NCBI GenBank assembly: GCA_021613375.1 | Contig: CM038715.1 | Span: forward strand, 3,691,878 to 3,755,877 | Reading direction: 5' to 3' | Source of the DNA: Megaleporinus macrocephalus | Lineage: Eukaryota > Chordata > Actinopteri > Characiformes > Anostomidae | Length of the DNA stretch: 64,000 bases | Shown: positions 1 to 64,000 of the stretch, in pieces | Numbering within the stretch: the first letter of the stretch is position 1 | Layout of the letters: every line of letters begins with the position of its first letter | Notes under the pieces: generated by a model | What the model was told of the DNA's origin: nothing | Database searches by the model: none | What the model saw: only the letters and a program-made list of their open reading frames with translations | Program-made: the position numbers and the translations under genes

Positions 1-1353
1 CCTTCTAGGAAGTATAGTTTCAAGTCATCTCTACAGAGTATGGCTTGGCATCGCAGCATGATCAGCTGAAGGAAGAGGGGTCCAGGCATGGCCAATCCAA
101 GGATACATTTGGGTGTGCCCACCTTCATAGGCTCATTCTCAACCTTGTCTAGCAGGTGGGTTCAGGCACTCGCCTTCTCTGCTCCAGCAGCACTCCACAA
201 GCAACTGTCCAACCACAAGGACAGCTCAATAAGACTCCTAATAGACAAAGGGGGATCCCTATGAGCCCACCTATCCTTGATTTTGTCACTCAGACCTGCA
301 TGTGAGTAATTTCCAAGACACTACACAACACTTCTATAAATGCATTGTGGTGGTGCAGATGTTGGGCTGGTTCTCTGGAGTGAAGCAAATTATCTAAGCA
401 ACCACTGCCTGTTCAGAAAACCACCATCATCTTAGGAAACCCAAATGCAGAACAGTTGAGGAGCAGACATGCAGATTAAAGTAAACAGGTGCACCTGCGG
501 CGGGGACTGAATCAGCTTACTCTGGAGCGGCGTTAAGGGGGCGACTCCGCTGAGTTACTGCAGTTCAGGTGCAAAGACAGAGCAGAGCGTGCTTTCATCA
601 ACAGCACCACCAAAAAGCCGTGGAAACTAGAATTCCCACCGAACTGTCTGCGGTGGGAGGGAGAACCAAGGCTGTCCATGGGAGCAGGAAACAACAAAAC
701 CAAACAATTCTCCCCCCAAAAAACAAGGGAAAAGGAGAAAGACCATGAATAGTACAAAACAATGTTTTTTTGAGTTAATAAGTTATTTTATTTCACATAA
801 AACAAAATATTACTTCTTTCACTTTTTTCTTCACTCAGCTCGTGTTTACTGTTTTTACAAGCTGTTTTGTTTCTTTTCTCTCCCCTTTTCTATTTTCTTT
901 GAGCTGTTTCTTTGTTTTCTTTCTTTCATTTTTAAAAACACTTGCGAATAGCAACTCGAGAGAGAGGACAAATCTCAAGAGGCTTGAAAAAAAAAAGCAA
1001 GCGATAAATCCTCTTGTCTCTACCCGAGTTACCGGCCAAGTCATATGTAGGGTTGTTCATACCGAGACTGAGTAGAGCTTGAACTGAGCACTGGAACATC
1101 CCACAAACCTAGGATCTCTCTTTACTGACACCAACCAAAAACAGTATCCTGTGAGCACTGATGAAGAACGTGATGATGACTAACTCAAACTGTGCAGATG
1201 GGACAGGGAATGGAGACGTTGACATACTTTATCAAAACTCCACTAAGCCTAACGAGAAACTGTAGTGCACAAATCAGATTTTTCCATTAATTATTGAAAC
1301 GGACGACAACAGGGTTTGTTTAAAGTTGCTACAGAACATTAAAATGAATAGAG
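1..1353. other. adam12 intron after exon 13, no recognised feature
   Basis: No exon of the missing EGF, transmembrane or tail region could be recognised on the minus strand. Short open frames around 533-1075 are low-complexity T/C-rich or A/G-rich sequence. I see nothing else supportable. Confidence 0.5.
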
Positions 1354-1361
1354 AGTAAAAC

Positions 1362-1704
1362 CAGTGCTTAACTTGTGCTGGATCTTGCTGGAACAAGATC
1401 CGGCACCTCTCATATTTCAGGTACCTGTGTTCCAGAACTTATTTATGTGGCTCCACCACCTCCTCTTTGACGTCTTTTTTTTTGTAGGACACCAAAAACT
1501 ATTCGTCCAGTGGCATCTCTGAGATTTTATGGTTGCAGCTCCTTACTGCATTCATTAAAGCTGGGATTATTTTATTGTATAGAATACTACTATGTTAGAT
1601 GGACACTTGAAGCACTGTTGTGTCTATGCATTCCAGGACTGCCACTTGCTGGATCACCCCACCTTTAGTGTTCCATTACCTGATGTTTTACAAATTAAGC
1701 ACTG
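1362..1704. mobile_element. Non-autonomous hAT-type element with 8-bp target duplication
   Basis: Ends are CAGTGCTTAACTTGT on the left and ACAAATTAAGCACTG on the right, inverted copies with one mismatch. The CAGTG start is typical of hAT ends. It is flanked on both sides by the identical 8-mer AGTAAAAC (1354-1361 and 1705-1712), the duplication length expected for hAT. 343 bp, with no open frame for a transposase. Confidence 0.85.
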
Positions 1705-1712
1705 AGTAAAAC

Positions 1713-3577
1713 GCTTCACTGTAGCTTACTGAAAGTCGTCAGGTTGGAATGGGAATATATATCTGTCTTTATAGTGTGAATCTTTAAACTGCTCAACAGA
1801 TTCCAAATTTACATATTTTAACATAATCTGTCATGACTAATTAATGTTTTACTATTTTTTTTTTTTTTACAAATTTTCATTCGAATTTGTGGGCACAGCA
1901 TGTGTAGTTTGTAACCACACTGATTACCAGTATTAGGTATTCCACTGCCATGTATTTTCTGGGGGTGATTCCTCCTCCTGTCCTCTAAGGGGCTGTGAGG
2001 AGGTTGCCCTGGCCAGGTGTTCAGATAGAGGAAGGCAGGTAGGTAATAGTTCAAAGTTGACCTTTAGGCACACGTGCTCTCTGCAGGTTTGTCACCTTTT
2101 TGAGAAACCCAGGATTTCAGACTCATTTAGGAGATGTTTATATCACCTGAATTCTGTGGGGCCCACAGGACTGGTTGGAGGTTTCTGAGTTTGGTAGAGT
2201 TCATCTCTCCACTACAAGCTGGACTTATTTCCTTTGGACCTTGAGCTGCTATAAACTGCTAACTTCTCAAGCTGCTATTGAACTGGTGGGACCAAACAAA
2301 GTTTTACTAAACCCAAGCCTCAGCAAATTACTCAATGGACACTGCAGTTCAGTAAAAAACTTTAAGGGTTTGTTTGATGGGTCAATGAAAGGGGAAGTCT
2401 ATTGATTGACTGTTTGTTTCACTTTTCTGGGTGTTGATTTAATAGGGGTTTTTTTTGTCTATTATCCTTTTGATATATATATTTGGTAAAACTTAAGATT
2501 GGACATCACTGTGATGCCCTTCCTAGTGTGCACCTCACATTGGCATTTACTCAGTGCCAGATGGTAACCCCTCATGGTTTTGTAGTGAATTATCTAGTGG
2601 TTTCAGCAGGCAATTGGTTACAAATTTAATATTTACCATCACTGTTTAAAAACCAGACAAGTACCTCCAAACATTGCAGGAAAAAAAAGTTGTACTCTAC
2701 TTAATGTAGAGTTGTACTCTAGATAATGTAATAAAATGCAATTTCAAGAACTTAGGGAGCATTTCTATAAGTCCATGCATCTTAAAGGTTTTCCAGAATG
2801 TAAAAGATAGCTACTGTGTTCAATTGATGAAAAGGAAAAATAGGAAAAGAATGTGTTTTTTATAGGCAGTGATGTTTTCATCCTCTAAATAAGTGCTGCA
2901 CATGCATCATGTATGAACTAATATGACCCCATTTAAACTCAACAAGCAGAGACTTTGTGAGAACAGATCCAAAACGAGCACAGATCCAACACGCACTATC
3001 GACAGGTCACCGAGGGACACGTTTCTGGAGAAGTAAGTGACAGCTGATATGTGACGGAGAAACAAATTTGAGAGATTTTCAGTGTTTGTTTGGGAACGAG
3101 GAGCATAACATCATTTCCACATTTTCAATTTCACACTGCAGAGGCAGGTCTTGTTTCACGCTACGAGGAAATATTGAAAGAATCCTGCATCAGCGCTTAC
3201 GCCGTTTTCAGAAATCATCACCTTCGCTAGGACGCAGTGCACAGCTGTGACGAGAGCAGAGCTCTAATTTCTAAAGTGCCTCGTTCAATCTACACATTTC
3301 AAACCTGCCTGTCCTGCCGCTGAAACCCAGACAGACCGACTGGCTTCTCTCCCACCAAGCCAAGCCCACCCATACATTTCAGCATCGCTGCCACACAAGG
3401 ACAACTGGCTTGCACTCAGACTGTGATGAATGGCTTTTTAAGATGGACCAGAATGAGGCTATTACTGAGAATTGATTGAGGTGTTGAGATGGCTGGATGA
3501 TTGATAGCAGGGTACTGTTGCATTAGAAAGGCAACTCACACACAGAGACTATATTATTGAACTATAGGCTCAGTGAG

Positions 3578-3580
<3 letters not shown>
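1713..3580. other. Intronic sequence, no recognised feature
   Basis: AT-rich intron with a T-run near 1856-1868. No exon, RNA gene or repeat could be identified. Open frames here are under 80 codons and resemble nothing known to me. Confidence 0.4.
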
Positions 3581-3582
<2 letters not shown>

Positions 3583-3614
<32 letters not shown>

Positions 3615-3815
3615 AAAGGAGAAAGAAAGAGAGAGAGATGTGAGAGGGAGATGGATATAGAAAGAAGAAGACAGAAAAGTAAACAAGTTCAAGAAAATGA
3701 GAGAGACAGAGAAAGAAGGGAATGCATGAAGGTGAAAGAGGGAGGCTGAAGGAGTCAGACAGAGAAGGAGAGAGAAAGAATAAAGAGAGAAAGAAAGAGA
3801 GAGAGAAGTAGAGCG
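3583..3815 (+). repeat. Purine-rich (GA)n and derived tract
   Basis: Begins with about 28 nt of uninterrupted GA (3583-3610). It continues as degenerate AG-rich sequence (GAAA, GAGAG, GGAG blocks) to about 3815. Confidence 0.8.
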
Positions 3816-4126
3816 TGAGCAGTGGGTTGAACTCTCTCAGCAGTAGGACACTGAATGAGCGTCCAGTATGTTATAAAACTTTAATAGATTTTATTCTAAT
3901 GTAACACTGCCGTGCATACCTAAGAGATCCAGATCTGATTAATAATGTAGCTTAAACCTCAGCCTCATACGTCCCGATGAATTTTCTGTTTATGTATTCA
4001 TGATGTGTCCAGCGTGAACTAAGGTCGTATGTCTGATTTAAAAAACATTTTTTAACTTATGTTTGGAGTTTAATCAACAGAACAAAAGTACAGCCTAACT
4101 GGGACCTTTAGGACTAAACTAAAAAC

Positions 4127-4911
4127 TAGAGATGGACCGATTGGTGATTTTGAGGCTGATTCCGATCGCCAATTACCTTTCAGCACGATCGACCGATAGC
4201 CGATACTGATCGAGAGTGGGGCTATATGTAGTTATTAGCGCAAGCAAGTCATGAAACTTGGTCTAAACTGGTTTATTACCATTTTTAACGAGCTCATATG
4301 AAACAGCATAATATTTTAAACTAAATTATCAGTAAATAAACAAAGTAAATCAATTAAATATCCCCAATACTGTAATCATTACATATAGACCCTTAATTTA
4401 AAACAAAAAAACTAATAAAATAAATTCAGTAAAAACTGCAGTAATTAAACTCAGACTCTGTTATTTTAAACTAAATCTGTAATTATTAAATGTAGAATAT
4501 TGAATTTCTGCTGCTGTTCTGTTCGTACCGGTCAGATCTGGTCTGTACGGGTTTTTGGGTTATTAGTTTTGTGTTAGCTGTGTGTGCTAGCTCTGCTGTT
4601 ACTGATACTCACTGTATTCAGCTGTGTGGTGTTTCTTAAGTGCCGTATCAGATTAATATCAGATTAGTATCAGATTAGTATCAGATTAGTATCAGACTAG
4701 TATGTTAAATATCTTTGTTTTGGTTCCACGAGAGACGTTGATTTGACTCATTTTGAGTCACATACAGGGAGCTGGCCGGAGGTCTCCTCTTCCTGGATGA
4801 AACGCTAGCTGTAAATACACTAATTAGGCTCATTTGTTTAACGCCATCGATCAGCTCTCGGGATCGACTAAATTGGAGACATATCAGCCAATCACTGATC
4901 ACATATCTCTA
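4127..4911. mobile_element. Non-autonomous hAT-like element, 785 bp
   Basis: Left end TAGAGATGGACCGATTGGTGATT and right end (reverse complement) TAGAGATATGTGATCAGTGATT share the terminal TAGAGAT and GTGATT. Flanks are CTAAAAAC (4119-4126) and CTAAGAAC (4912-4919), a 7/8 match fitting an 8-bp target duplication. A short tandem of an 11-bp unit (ATCAGATTAGT) lies at 4648-4700. It contains no transposase frame. Confidence 0.7.
4648..4700 (+). repeat. 11-bp tandem repeat inside the hAT-like element
   Basis: About five copies of ATCAGATTAGT with single-base variants. Confidence 0.75.
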
Positions 4912-5101
4912 CTAAGAACCATCAATAAAACCGAAAGCTTCAAGCTTTCCCTCTTCAGGTTATTGAGCAGACTCAGGTGTGCTAGAGCCGAGTAGAGCAG
5001 GGTAGCGATGATCCAGCAGGTGGACAGAAGATCTGCAATTTATCATGTAACTGAGGAGAAATTAGCTCGTTTGTGGAAAAGAATAAACAAAGGTATCTTA
5101 C

Positions 5102-57835
<52,734 letters not shown>

Positions 57836-58016
57836 CTGCAACAGATACAAACAACAAATAACACACATCCACATGACAGCTAGTGATGACATGATGAAGG
57901 AGATGAAGGTGTTTGTGGTCAGAATGAAGTGTCCTCCCTGTTTACCTGCACAGAACTTACACACTACAACACTACACTACACACTAGCATCTATCAAAGA
58001 CACACATTATATTATC

Positions 58017-58120
58017 AGAGAGAGAGAGAGAGAGAGGGAGGGGGGAGAGAGATATTGATATGTAAACATACATATATACATATGGAGAAAGACAGCGAGA
58101 GAGAGAGGAAAAACAAGAGT
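58017..58120 (+). repeat. (GA)n tracts
   Basis: AGAGAG runs at 58017-58050 and 58095-58110 with G-rich interruptions, about 180 nt upstream of exon 1 in transcript sense. Confidence 0.85.
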
Positions 58121-58139
58121 TAAAAAGTGAACAGGATGG

Positions 58140-59070
58140 AGAGAGAGAGGGGGGGGTATATAGAGGGGGGCAGAAATGCATTTCAGGACAAAGCTGGTTT
58201 GTTTCAGTCGGAGGGAGTTCGTGTCTGGGTTGGACTGAAAGCACGGCTGTAGGGTTTCTATTCTGGCAGCGCTAAATTCTCCAGATCCCATTTATCCAAC
58301 TGCACAGCACAACACAGTCCATACACACACTCTGCCTATACGCAGGCTGTTAAAGGAAACACTCTGCTATTTCCAGAGCTGGGTCAGGGGTTTTTAGGGC
58401 CAAGTTTAACATTTTTAGCCTCACTGCTCGCTCCTGGATTACACCCAACGGCTGTACAGGGAAAAAAAAAATTCACTGAAGCAGCAAATGCAATCTGCTC
58501 GTTTTAGCCTCGTCCTATCATCTGCGTTCAGGCCCAGGTCCACTCTCACGCCCCGGCTCGCCTTCCCCTGTCTGACCTGTAATTTGTCCGAGCCTCGCTC
58601 TGGTCGGTGCGAGCTGACATGGAGGATAGCTCTGAGTCATCATGTCCACCGGACCACAGTTTCTTGTTTGCCCAGAGGTAAGGAGGACATTCCACATCAC
58701 ATTAAATATGAAACGCACTGGAGCGGGAGCAGCAGCAGGGAAAGCACCCGATTTAGCAAGTGCTGCTGATGTCATAACACATGGATATTGTATGAGACCG
58801 TGATTGTCCAGCATCAGGGATATGTATAGACTGTTTCTAGGTGATACAAACAGCTAGAGAGAGAGAGAGCGTTCCAGGTGCCTTTAATTAGACGTCCAGC
58901 AGCACTGGAAACAGCTCTGATGAAGCATGTGGCTGCCATGAAGGTAAACATGCACCATATGACATTAGCCGGGCTGTTTCCAGCCAAGCTAAACCAAAGA
59001 GGAACCTACCAGCATCCAGACAGCAAACAAAGCTTAAGATAAGATTTTTAGTTTACAACATTACAAAACA
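58140..59070. other. Intronic sequence, no recognised gene
   Basis: Short GA/G-rich patches (58138-58158, 58857-58870). The overlapping frames at 58488-58814 have no domain. Confidence 0.4.
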
Positions 59071-59074
59071 AACT

Positions 59075-59380
59075 ACAATTATTCAACAGAATTTAAAGAA
59101 AACTGTTTTGATGGTATGTCAAAGATGTTTATGTATAGTGTTGCAGAAATCTACAAAGTTAACTAACCAGCTAACTAGTCTTATCTCATTATCACACTTT
59201 TTACTGATCGTGAGTCGATAGTGAGTCACAATAGCATCGAGTGGAGTCGGTCCAACATGCGAGGATGAAGAAGTAGTACTGCCCCAACAGTGTTTTTAAA
59301 CCTCCTGTCAATCATTTAAAGCCAGTGAAAGGAAGAGTAAACAGAATGATGGCTGATCAGCACTGCAGCACACTTTTGGT
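59075..59380 (+). repeat. Dispersed repeat A, copy 2
   Basis: Inverted relative of 38510-38770 (see that entry). The hAT element at 59387 is inserted at its downstream edge. Confidence 0.7.
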
Positions 59381-59386
59381 ATACGG

Positions 59387-60197
59387 CAGAGGTCACTAAT
59401 AGGTGGACTGCGGTCTAGATCTGGACCCAGACATTGTCCAATGTGGACCCAAACCTATAATCTATTGAAAATGATTTGATTTAGACTGTGTTAATTTTAA
59501 AGGGTGGAGCTTTTCTCATCTTTATGGTATAGAGGCTTTACGGCGCAGTGAACTCAGAGACCAATCACATGCGCTGTAAGATCACCAAAGGCTCCTTAGC
59601 CAATCAGATCTGTGCACATTGGGGCGTGCGGCGTGCACACAGGTGAGGTAGGAAGTGAGGAGCAGCAGCCGGAGACTAAAGCGAGTCAGAAAGAATAACG
59701 TAAACACAGAAAAGTGAAGAGAGAAAACTGAGTGTTTAACAGGAACGGTTCTGGAATGGACCTGCTCGTCTAGTTCTGGAGAACACCGCTCTGTACAACC
59801 AACATGTTCATCTGAGAAGCTGAGTTAACAAGAAGAACCACCTTTATTTACTTTCTCTATAAATAAACACTTTAAGATGAACTTTTTTTCAAAAGCGTTC
59901 TGTTTTTTTTAATGTAGATCTTGTTTTTATTAAAATGAGTAAAAAACATTTATTATTAGTTTATAAATAATTAATTCAGTTCAGTATTTAAACAGTAAAT
60001 ATACTGAAATATACTGAAGGGTATGTGTGGTGTGTTGGTGTTTCAGTAGCTGATGGTATAAGATGTTGATACTAGACTACTTCAGCAAACAGGATACACC
60101 ACTGAATCAGAACACACGTTAGAAATTATGACGGTCCAGACCGGCCTGAGGAGATCTCCTCTTACTGGACCTTACTGACTCTAATTAAACACCCCTG
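59387..60197. mobile_element. hAT-type element with perfect 8-bp target duplication, 811 bp
   Basis: The left end CAGAGGTCACTAATA pairs with the right end TAATTAAACACCCCTG (reverse complement CAGGGGTGTTTAATTA). Both are flanked by GTATACGG (59379-59386 and 60198-60205). The interior near 59680-59780 looks like the decayed 5' part of a ZBED-type hAT coding region (basic KRVRK start), but with stops. Non-autonomous. Confidence 0.88.
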
Positions 60198-60209
60198 GTA
60201 TACGGGGGT

Positions 60210-60920
60210 TGCTTTTTTTGGTTGCTTGAAGGCCATACCCATAGCCCTTTCATCCCATGACGCTACACAATGCTAGTAATTATTGACCTATGGATCAATT
60301 AATGAGCAACAAACTAACATAAGCAATACACTCCTGTTTTGTAGATGGTCAGTGTTTGACATAATTTTAAAAAGGGGGCTGTTGCCCTGTACATCGTGTG
60401 TATATTTCATGTAGAACAACAAAAAAAATAACCCCAAATTACTGACTTGCAATAAAAGTACTGCATGTTTGTCATTTTAAAGATATGAGATTTTATTGCA
60501 ACAGCAGCGAATGACACATTGCAAAGCTACAGTTCGTCTCCAGCGACTACAGTTCCAACAAGAACCCATGAGCTGAAAGAAAGAGGGCTGGAAGCACTGA
60601 CCGAGTGCAGCTACTTCTTTCACTGAACACTGAATCTCACAGGAAACTACATTCAGCCTGAAAAACCATGAGATTTTCCAACTGAGTTCATGTGAAGCCT
60701 CCATTCACATGGTGAAAATAATGAAAGTAATAAGTGCATCCTGATGAGGCTCATTCTGTCCACTCATACAGCAATAACAAATGCACTGCTTTTTAAATGA
60801 ATCCAATTTGAGCTAATATGATTAACGATGCAAAATAATGTGATTAATTATGACTGATTATTTTCAACATTCCACCAAGATAACACATCTTCATTCATTC
60901 TACACAAAAATGTGTTTATC
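60210..60920. other. Intronic sequence, no recognised feature
   Basis: Nothing identified. Confidence 0.4.
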
Positions 60921-60924
60921 CACA

Positions 60925-61120
60925 TGACCCATCTATCTGACTCATCTGATATCTAGTGTTAGAACAGTTTGTTGGAATGCTTATTGGGTTTGTTGGTGCG
61001 TGATGAACAATGTTTTCCATTTACTAGCTCCAAAGAATATTCAGAAGAAGATGCCCTCAGCCCCTTCACATGCATGTGTACTTATACGGAAACATTACAT
61101 TTGGAGGATATGCTCCACTC
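60925..61120 (+). repeat. Dispersed repeat C, copy 2
   Basis: CATCTGATATCTAGTGTTAG, TGTTTTCCATTTACTAGCT and CCTTCACATGCATGTGTA align with copies 1 and 3. It lies 190 nt before copy 3 in the same orientation. Confidence 0.75.
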
Positions 61121-61308
61121 AGCGTAAAGAATTGAACACTTGAGAATTGAGTCTTGCACATCTCTCTGTTGGCCACAAATGGAAGTGAATTTGGCCACCA
61201 CTTACGTGTGGTCTCATCTGCGTATGAGTCGAACTCCCTAACTAAATAAAACTGTAGTAATACCACATCATCATTTACTCCGGAATGATGTAAAAATGGT
61301 GTTTACCT

Positions 61309-61473
61309 AGCCAGCTGTCCATCAGCCTGATATCCAGTGCCATAGCAGCTCAACTGAGCGCTCAGCAGCTTTGTAGATGCCTTATGAAGCATTACAGTGT
61401 TTTCCATTTGCTAGCTGTGTAGAGGAGACCTAAGACGACTACGGCACAGCGTTAATAGCCTGCAGTTCCTTCA
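61309..61473 (+). repeat. Dispersed repeat C, copy 3
   Basis: CTGATATCCAGTGCCATAGC, GCCTTATGAAGCATTACAGT, GTTTTCCATTTGCTAGCTGT and CAGTTCCTTCACATG align with copies 1 and 2. Confidence 0.7.
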
Positions 61474-61479
61474 CATGGA

Positions 61480-62830
61480 GCATATTAATCTCGCACACAA
61501 AGACGAGTGATTACTGCAGCAGGCTTGGGAATGGTGCTTGCTTATTAGCAGAGGGAATGCTGAGAGGAGCTCTGTATGAGAAATCTCTATTCAAGGCCAT
61601 GGTTAATATGCCAGATCCACTGAGTCACCTTTAATCATAACCATGCTTTCAGGATCTGAGTCCTGCTCTGCCTCATACGGAGCTCCAGTTGGTGGGTTGT
61701 GCTCAGTCGGCGTGCGTCTCTGAAGCTTTCTAACACCATGCTGTGTTACAGGCTAACCGAGACAGAGGGGGGGAGTGTTGAGGTTGATGAACGAACGCTG
61801 CTAGACACTTGAACACACACACACTCACACACACACAGACACAAACACACCCCACATGCCACAGTAAGTAAATCCCTATGTGAATACGAAATAATGGATC
61901 CAGTATCTCCTCCCATGAATTGCTGGAACCCTCCAGTGCAGCTCATCCCAGTATAATGCAGGAGATAAGCAGGCCCGTTGCCTGGAGCAGAAACAATATT
62001 TGTCCATAACAGTATTAGAAATCATAGCTATTTAAATCTGCAACTATTAATCTCTGTTAGTTACTGGAACAGTTTACTACTTCACAATCACGCACCCACC
62101 AACCGGCCTGTTCTTCCTCCCCTGTAGCTTAATAACAACTCAATCATGTGGCATTGTTTTCAATCTAATTACTGAATAATAAGCAAAGAAGAGCTTCAGG
62201 GGTTAATGGAACTGGCTCACCATTTCATCATCATAGATGTTTAATGAAGTCAAAAGAACACTGGATCATTGGTGGTACTCACACCAAGAGGACTGTGATT
62301 ATTTGAATTCTTAGATATTCTGGTGATAGAGGGGGGCTCGTTGGTGTTCTGCATGTTTGTTAAAAACATATTGCCTCCTGAACGATTGTTCAAGACTACA
62401 CAACCTTTTTTATTTAATCTAAAGCTAATTTAGCTAATGTATGCTAAGTTTGAGTTATATTTGATGTTTTGGACAGTAACATGCAAAAGAATATTTTGTA
62501 GAGTTGGTTGTGCTGAAGAGTTCTTCCCTGAGCAGACAACTCCGAAGATGTCAGTGCACTGAAAGAGAATTAAAAAGATATTTGTGGGGGCGTGTCTTCC
62601 AAGAATGAAATTTTCTACTATTGCCATTATTTCTTTATCATAACAGGCTTTCTGTTTGAGGCTGTGTATGTGATGGTGATACATAGGAAAGAAAAAAAAC
62701 TCCAATGGTATACGACCTGATACCTCAGACTTTCAGATTCTTACATTTAAAAAAAATACAGCAGCACCTTTTCACCAACCAACCATCATCAGCTAACGCT
62801 TACGTAGCTTAATCAGTGAACCTAGTAAAA
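61480..62830. other. Intronic sequence, no recognised gene
   Basis: Imperfect (CA)n at 61814-61852. No prodomain or signal-peptide exon of adam12 recognised. The frame at 62430-62705 has no domain. Confidence 0.4.
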
Positions 62831-62835
62831 CATTC

Positions 62836-63175
62836 TGTATAGGGGGGGTTACACAGGTAGCTGGAGAGCTGAATAAAGAGCGGACGAAGGCAGGGTCGGA
62901 CACAAACACAAGATTTTAAACAAATAATACTTTTAATAAAGAAACAAAACGAGATACAACGACGGAGTAACCCCACAGGGATACAACAACCAGTATTTAC
63001 AACAATGACCAACAAAGACAGACTGCAAACACAAGAGGGAACAGGTGACGGTGCTAAACACTAATGGGTTACAGGTGGGCAAAGGCGGGGAAAGGGCGGA
63101 GACACAGGGGCACATGACAAACATGAGAAACGTAAACAGGACGTAAACAGACACATTACATGACAGGACATGAAA
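62836..63175 (-). mobile_element. LTR-like element, possibly a solo LTR
   Basis: A 340-bp segment lies between identical CATTC pentamers (62831-62835 and 63176-63180), the duplication length of many LTR elements. In minus orientation it has TTTCTTTATTAAAAGT-type sequence near the middle and a pyrimidine-rich end (CTGTGTAACCCCCCC), like fish gypsy-type LTRs. The terminal TG/CA bases are not cleanly placed. No coding remains. Confidence 0.5.
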
Positions 63176-63584
63176 CATTCAACTGTATTCAACATTTCAA
63201 CTGTTTCTCTACATGAGGGGACAAACCTGGAGAACTCAACTCGTATTTACTCACATATTTACGTGTTTCATTTATTATAGTTAAAATTAAGTGAATATCA
63301 CGTCAGTAGAAAAACTAAAAGAACATTTAGTGTATAACGTCCAACCATACTGAAGTCAAAAGTCATATCAAATGTTAAATTCACTAAAAAACTAAATTTT
63401 GTTTTGACAAAGTGTGATAAAATAGAAGGTGATAAATAAAAAACAGTAAATATATTACAGTTGTATGTGTCTGTAGACATGCTTAAAGTATCCAGCACCT
63501 GAGAGTTAACAGTGATGTATGTCAACAAAGATTTCTCATTTTATTTGACAAACGTAAGACTATGAAAAGCTGAGGAAGTACTGG

Positions 63585-63800
63585 CTCATTAACCTTACTA
63601 ATGCTAACTTACTGTCTTCATTAATGTTTGGGCTCATTACCTTTACTAATGTTAACTTACTGTGTTTATTAATGTCTGGGCTCATTAACTTTATTATTGC
63701 TAACTCACTGTCATTATTAATGTCTGGGTTCGTTTAATATATTAATGCTAAGTCTTTGTTAATATCTAAGCTCATTAACTTTATAAAAATGCTAATTTAA
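63585..63800 (+). repeat. Diverged tandem repeat, unit about 55 bp, about four copies
   Basis: GGCTCATTAACCTTACTAAT, GCTAACTTACTGTCTTCATT and AATGT(T/C)TGGG recur at 63585, 63632, 63680 and more weakly at 63770. Confidence 0.8.
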
Positions 63801-63804
63801 TTAT

Positions 63805-63873
63805 TATCTGATACAGTAATATCATGATACATTTGGAAAACTTTGTGATATTCAATTGTATCACCCAGCCCTT
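63805..63873 (-). mobile_element. Terminal fragment of a DNA transposon
   Basis: On the minus strand it begins AGGGCTGGGTGATACAATTG, matching the well-known AGGGCTGGGCGATA terminus of fish DNA elements. The other end was not found. Confidence 0.5.
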
Positions 63874-64000
63874 TCAAATCCTATCTATAATAAAAGTAAA
63901 AAGTAATAAAACCAAATACAAAACATACATCAAAAGACTAAATATCAGAGAGATGTCAGCTCCAAACCTTGTCTTATATCTTTTTATGTGCTAGAGTCTT

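Noticed and set aside
58488..58814. Overlapping frames on both strands in a more GC-rich patch
   Set aside because: Neither strand shows a domain or the expected adam12 prodomain motifs.

Overview
The window looks like a piece of a teleost fish genome. It is AT-rich, carries many simple repeats, has very large introns, and contains several transposon types typical of fish (L2/CR1-like LINEs, Tc1/mariner and hAT remnants, a tRNA-derived SINE). No second gene, bacterial-type operon, CRISPR array or virus genome was found.

The only gene I can support is a minus-strand ADAM-family metalloprotease, best matched to adam12 (meltrin alpha). Thirteen coding exons lie in the expected order between 57835 and 5102. 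All junctions use GT-AG, all phases agree, and together they give an uninterrupted 556-codon segment. It runs from the middle of the prodomain (cysteine switch), through an R-H-K-R furin site, a complete metalloprotease domain (HExxHxxGxxH plus Met-turn), the disintegrin and cysteine-rich domains, to the start of the EGF-like domain. The signal peptide and first prodomain exons should lie beyond 64000. The rest of the EGF-like domain, the transmembrane segment and the tail should lie before position 1. I could not find either in the window.

By region: 1-5100 is the downstream intron, with two hAT-type elements. 5102-19000 holds exons 13 to 8 (numbered within the window), with LINE, Tc1 and SINE debris between them. 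18842-34249 is a 15.4 kb intron full of decayed repeats. 34250-44773 holds exons 7 to 3, which encode the catalytic domain. 44774-54438 is an intron with two striking arrays: 150 perfectly phased 10-bp units, and a 43-bp minisatellite that sits between perfect 17-bp inverted repeats. 54439-57835 holds two prodomain exons, with a roughly 690-nt polypyrimidine tract (transcript sense) directly before one of them. 57836-64000 is the upstream intron, with a hAT element bounded by a perfect 8-bp target duplication, three copies of an unnamed repeat and an LTR-like element.

I did not find a convincing undescribed system. The observations most worth checking are the microsatellites that directly form the polypyrimidine tracts of several adam12 3' splice sites, the indel-free 150-unit array with its internal block duplication, and several elements that can be delimited to the base by inverted ends and target duplications. 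Family names come from recognition by eye; no database search was run.
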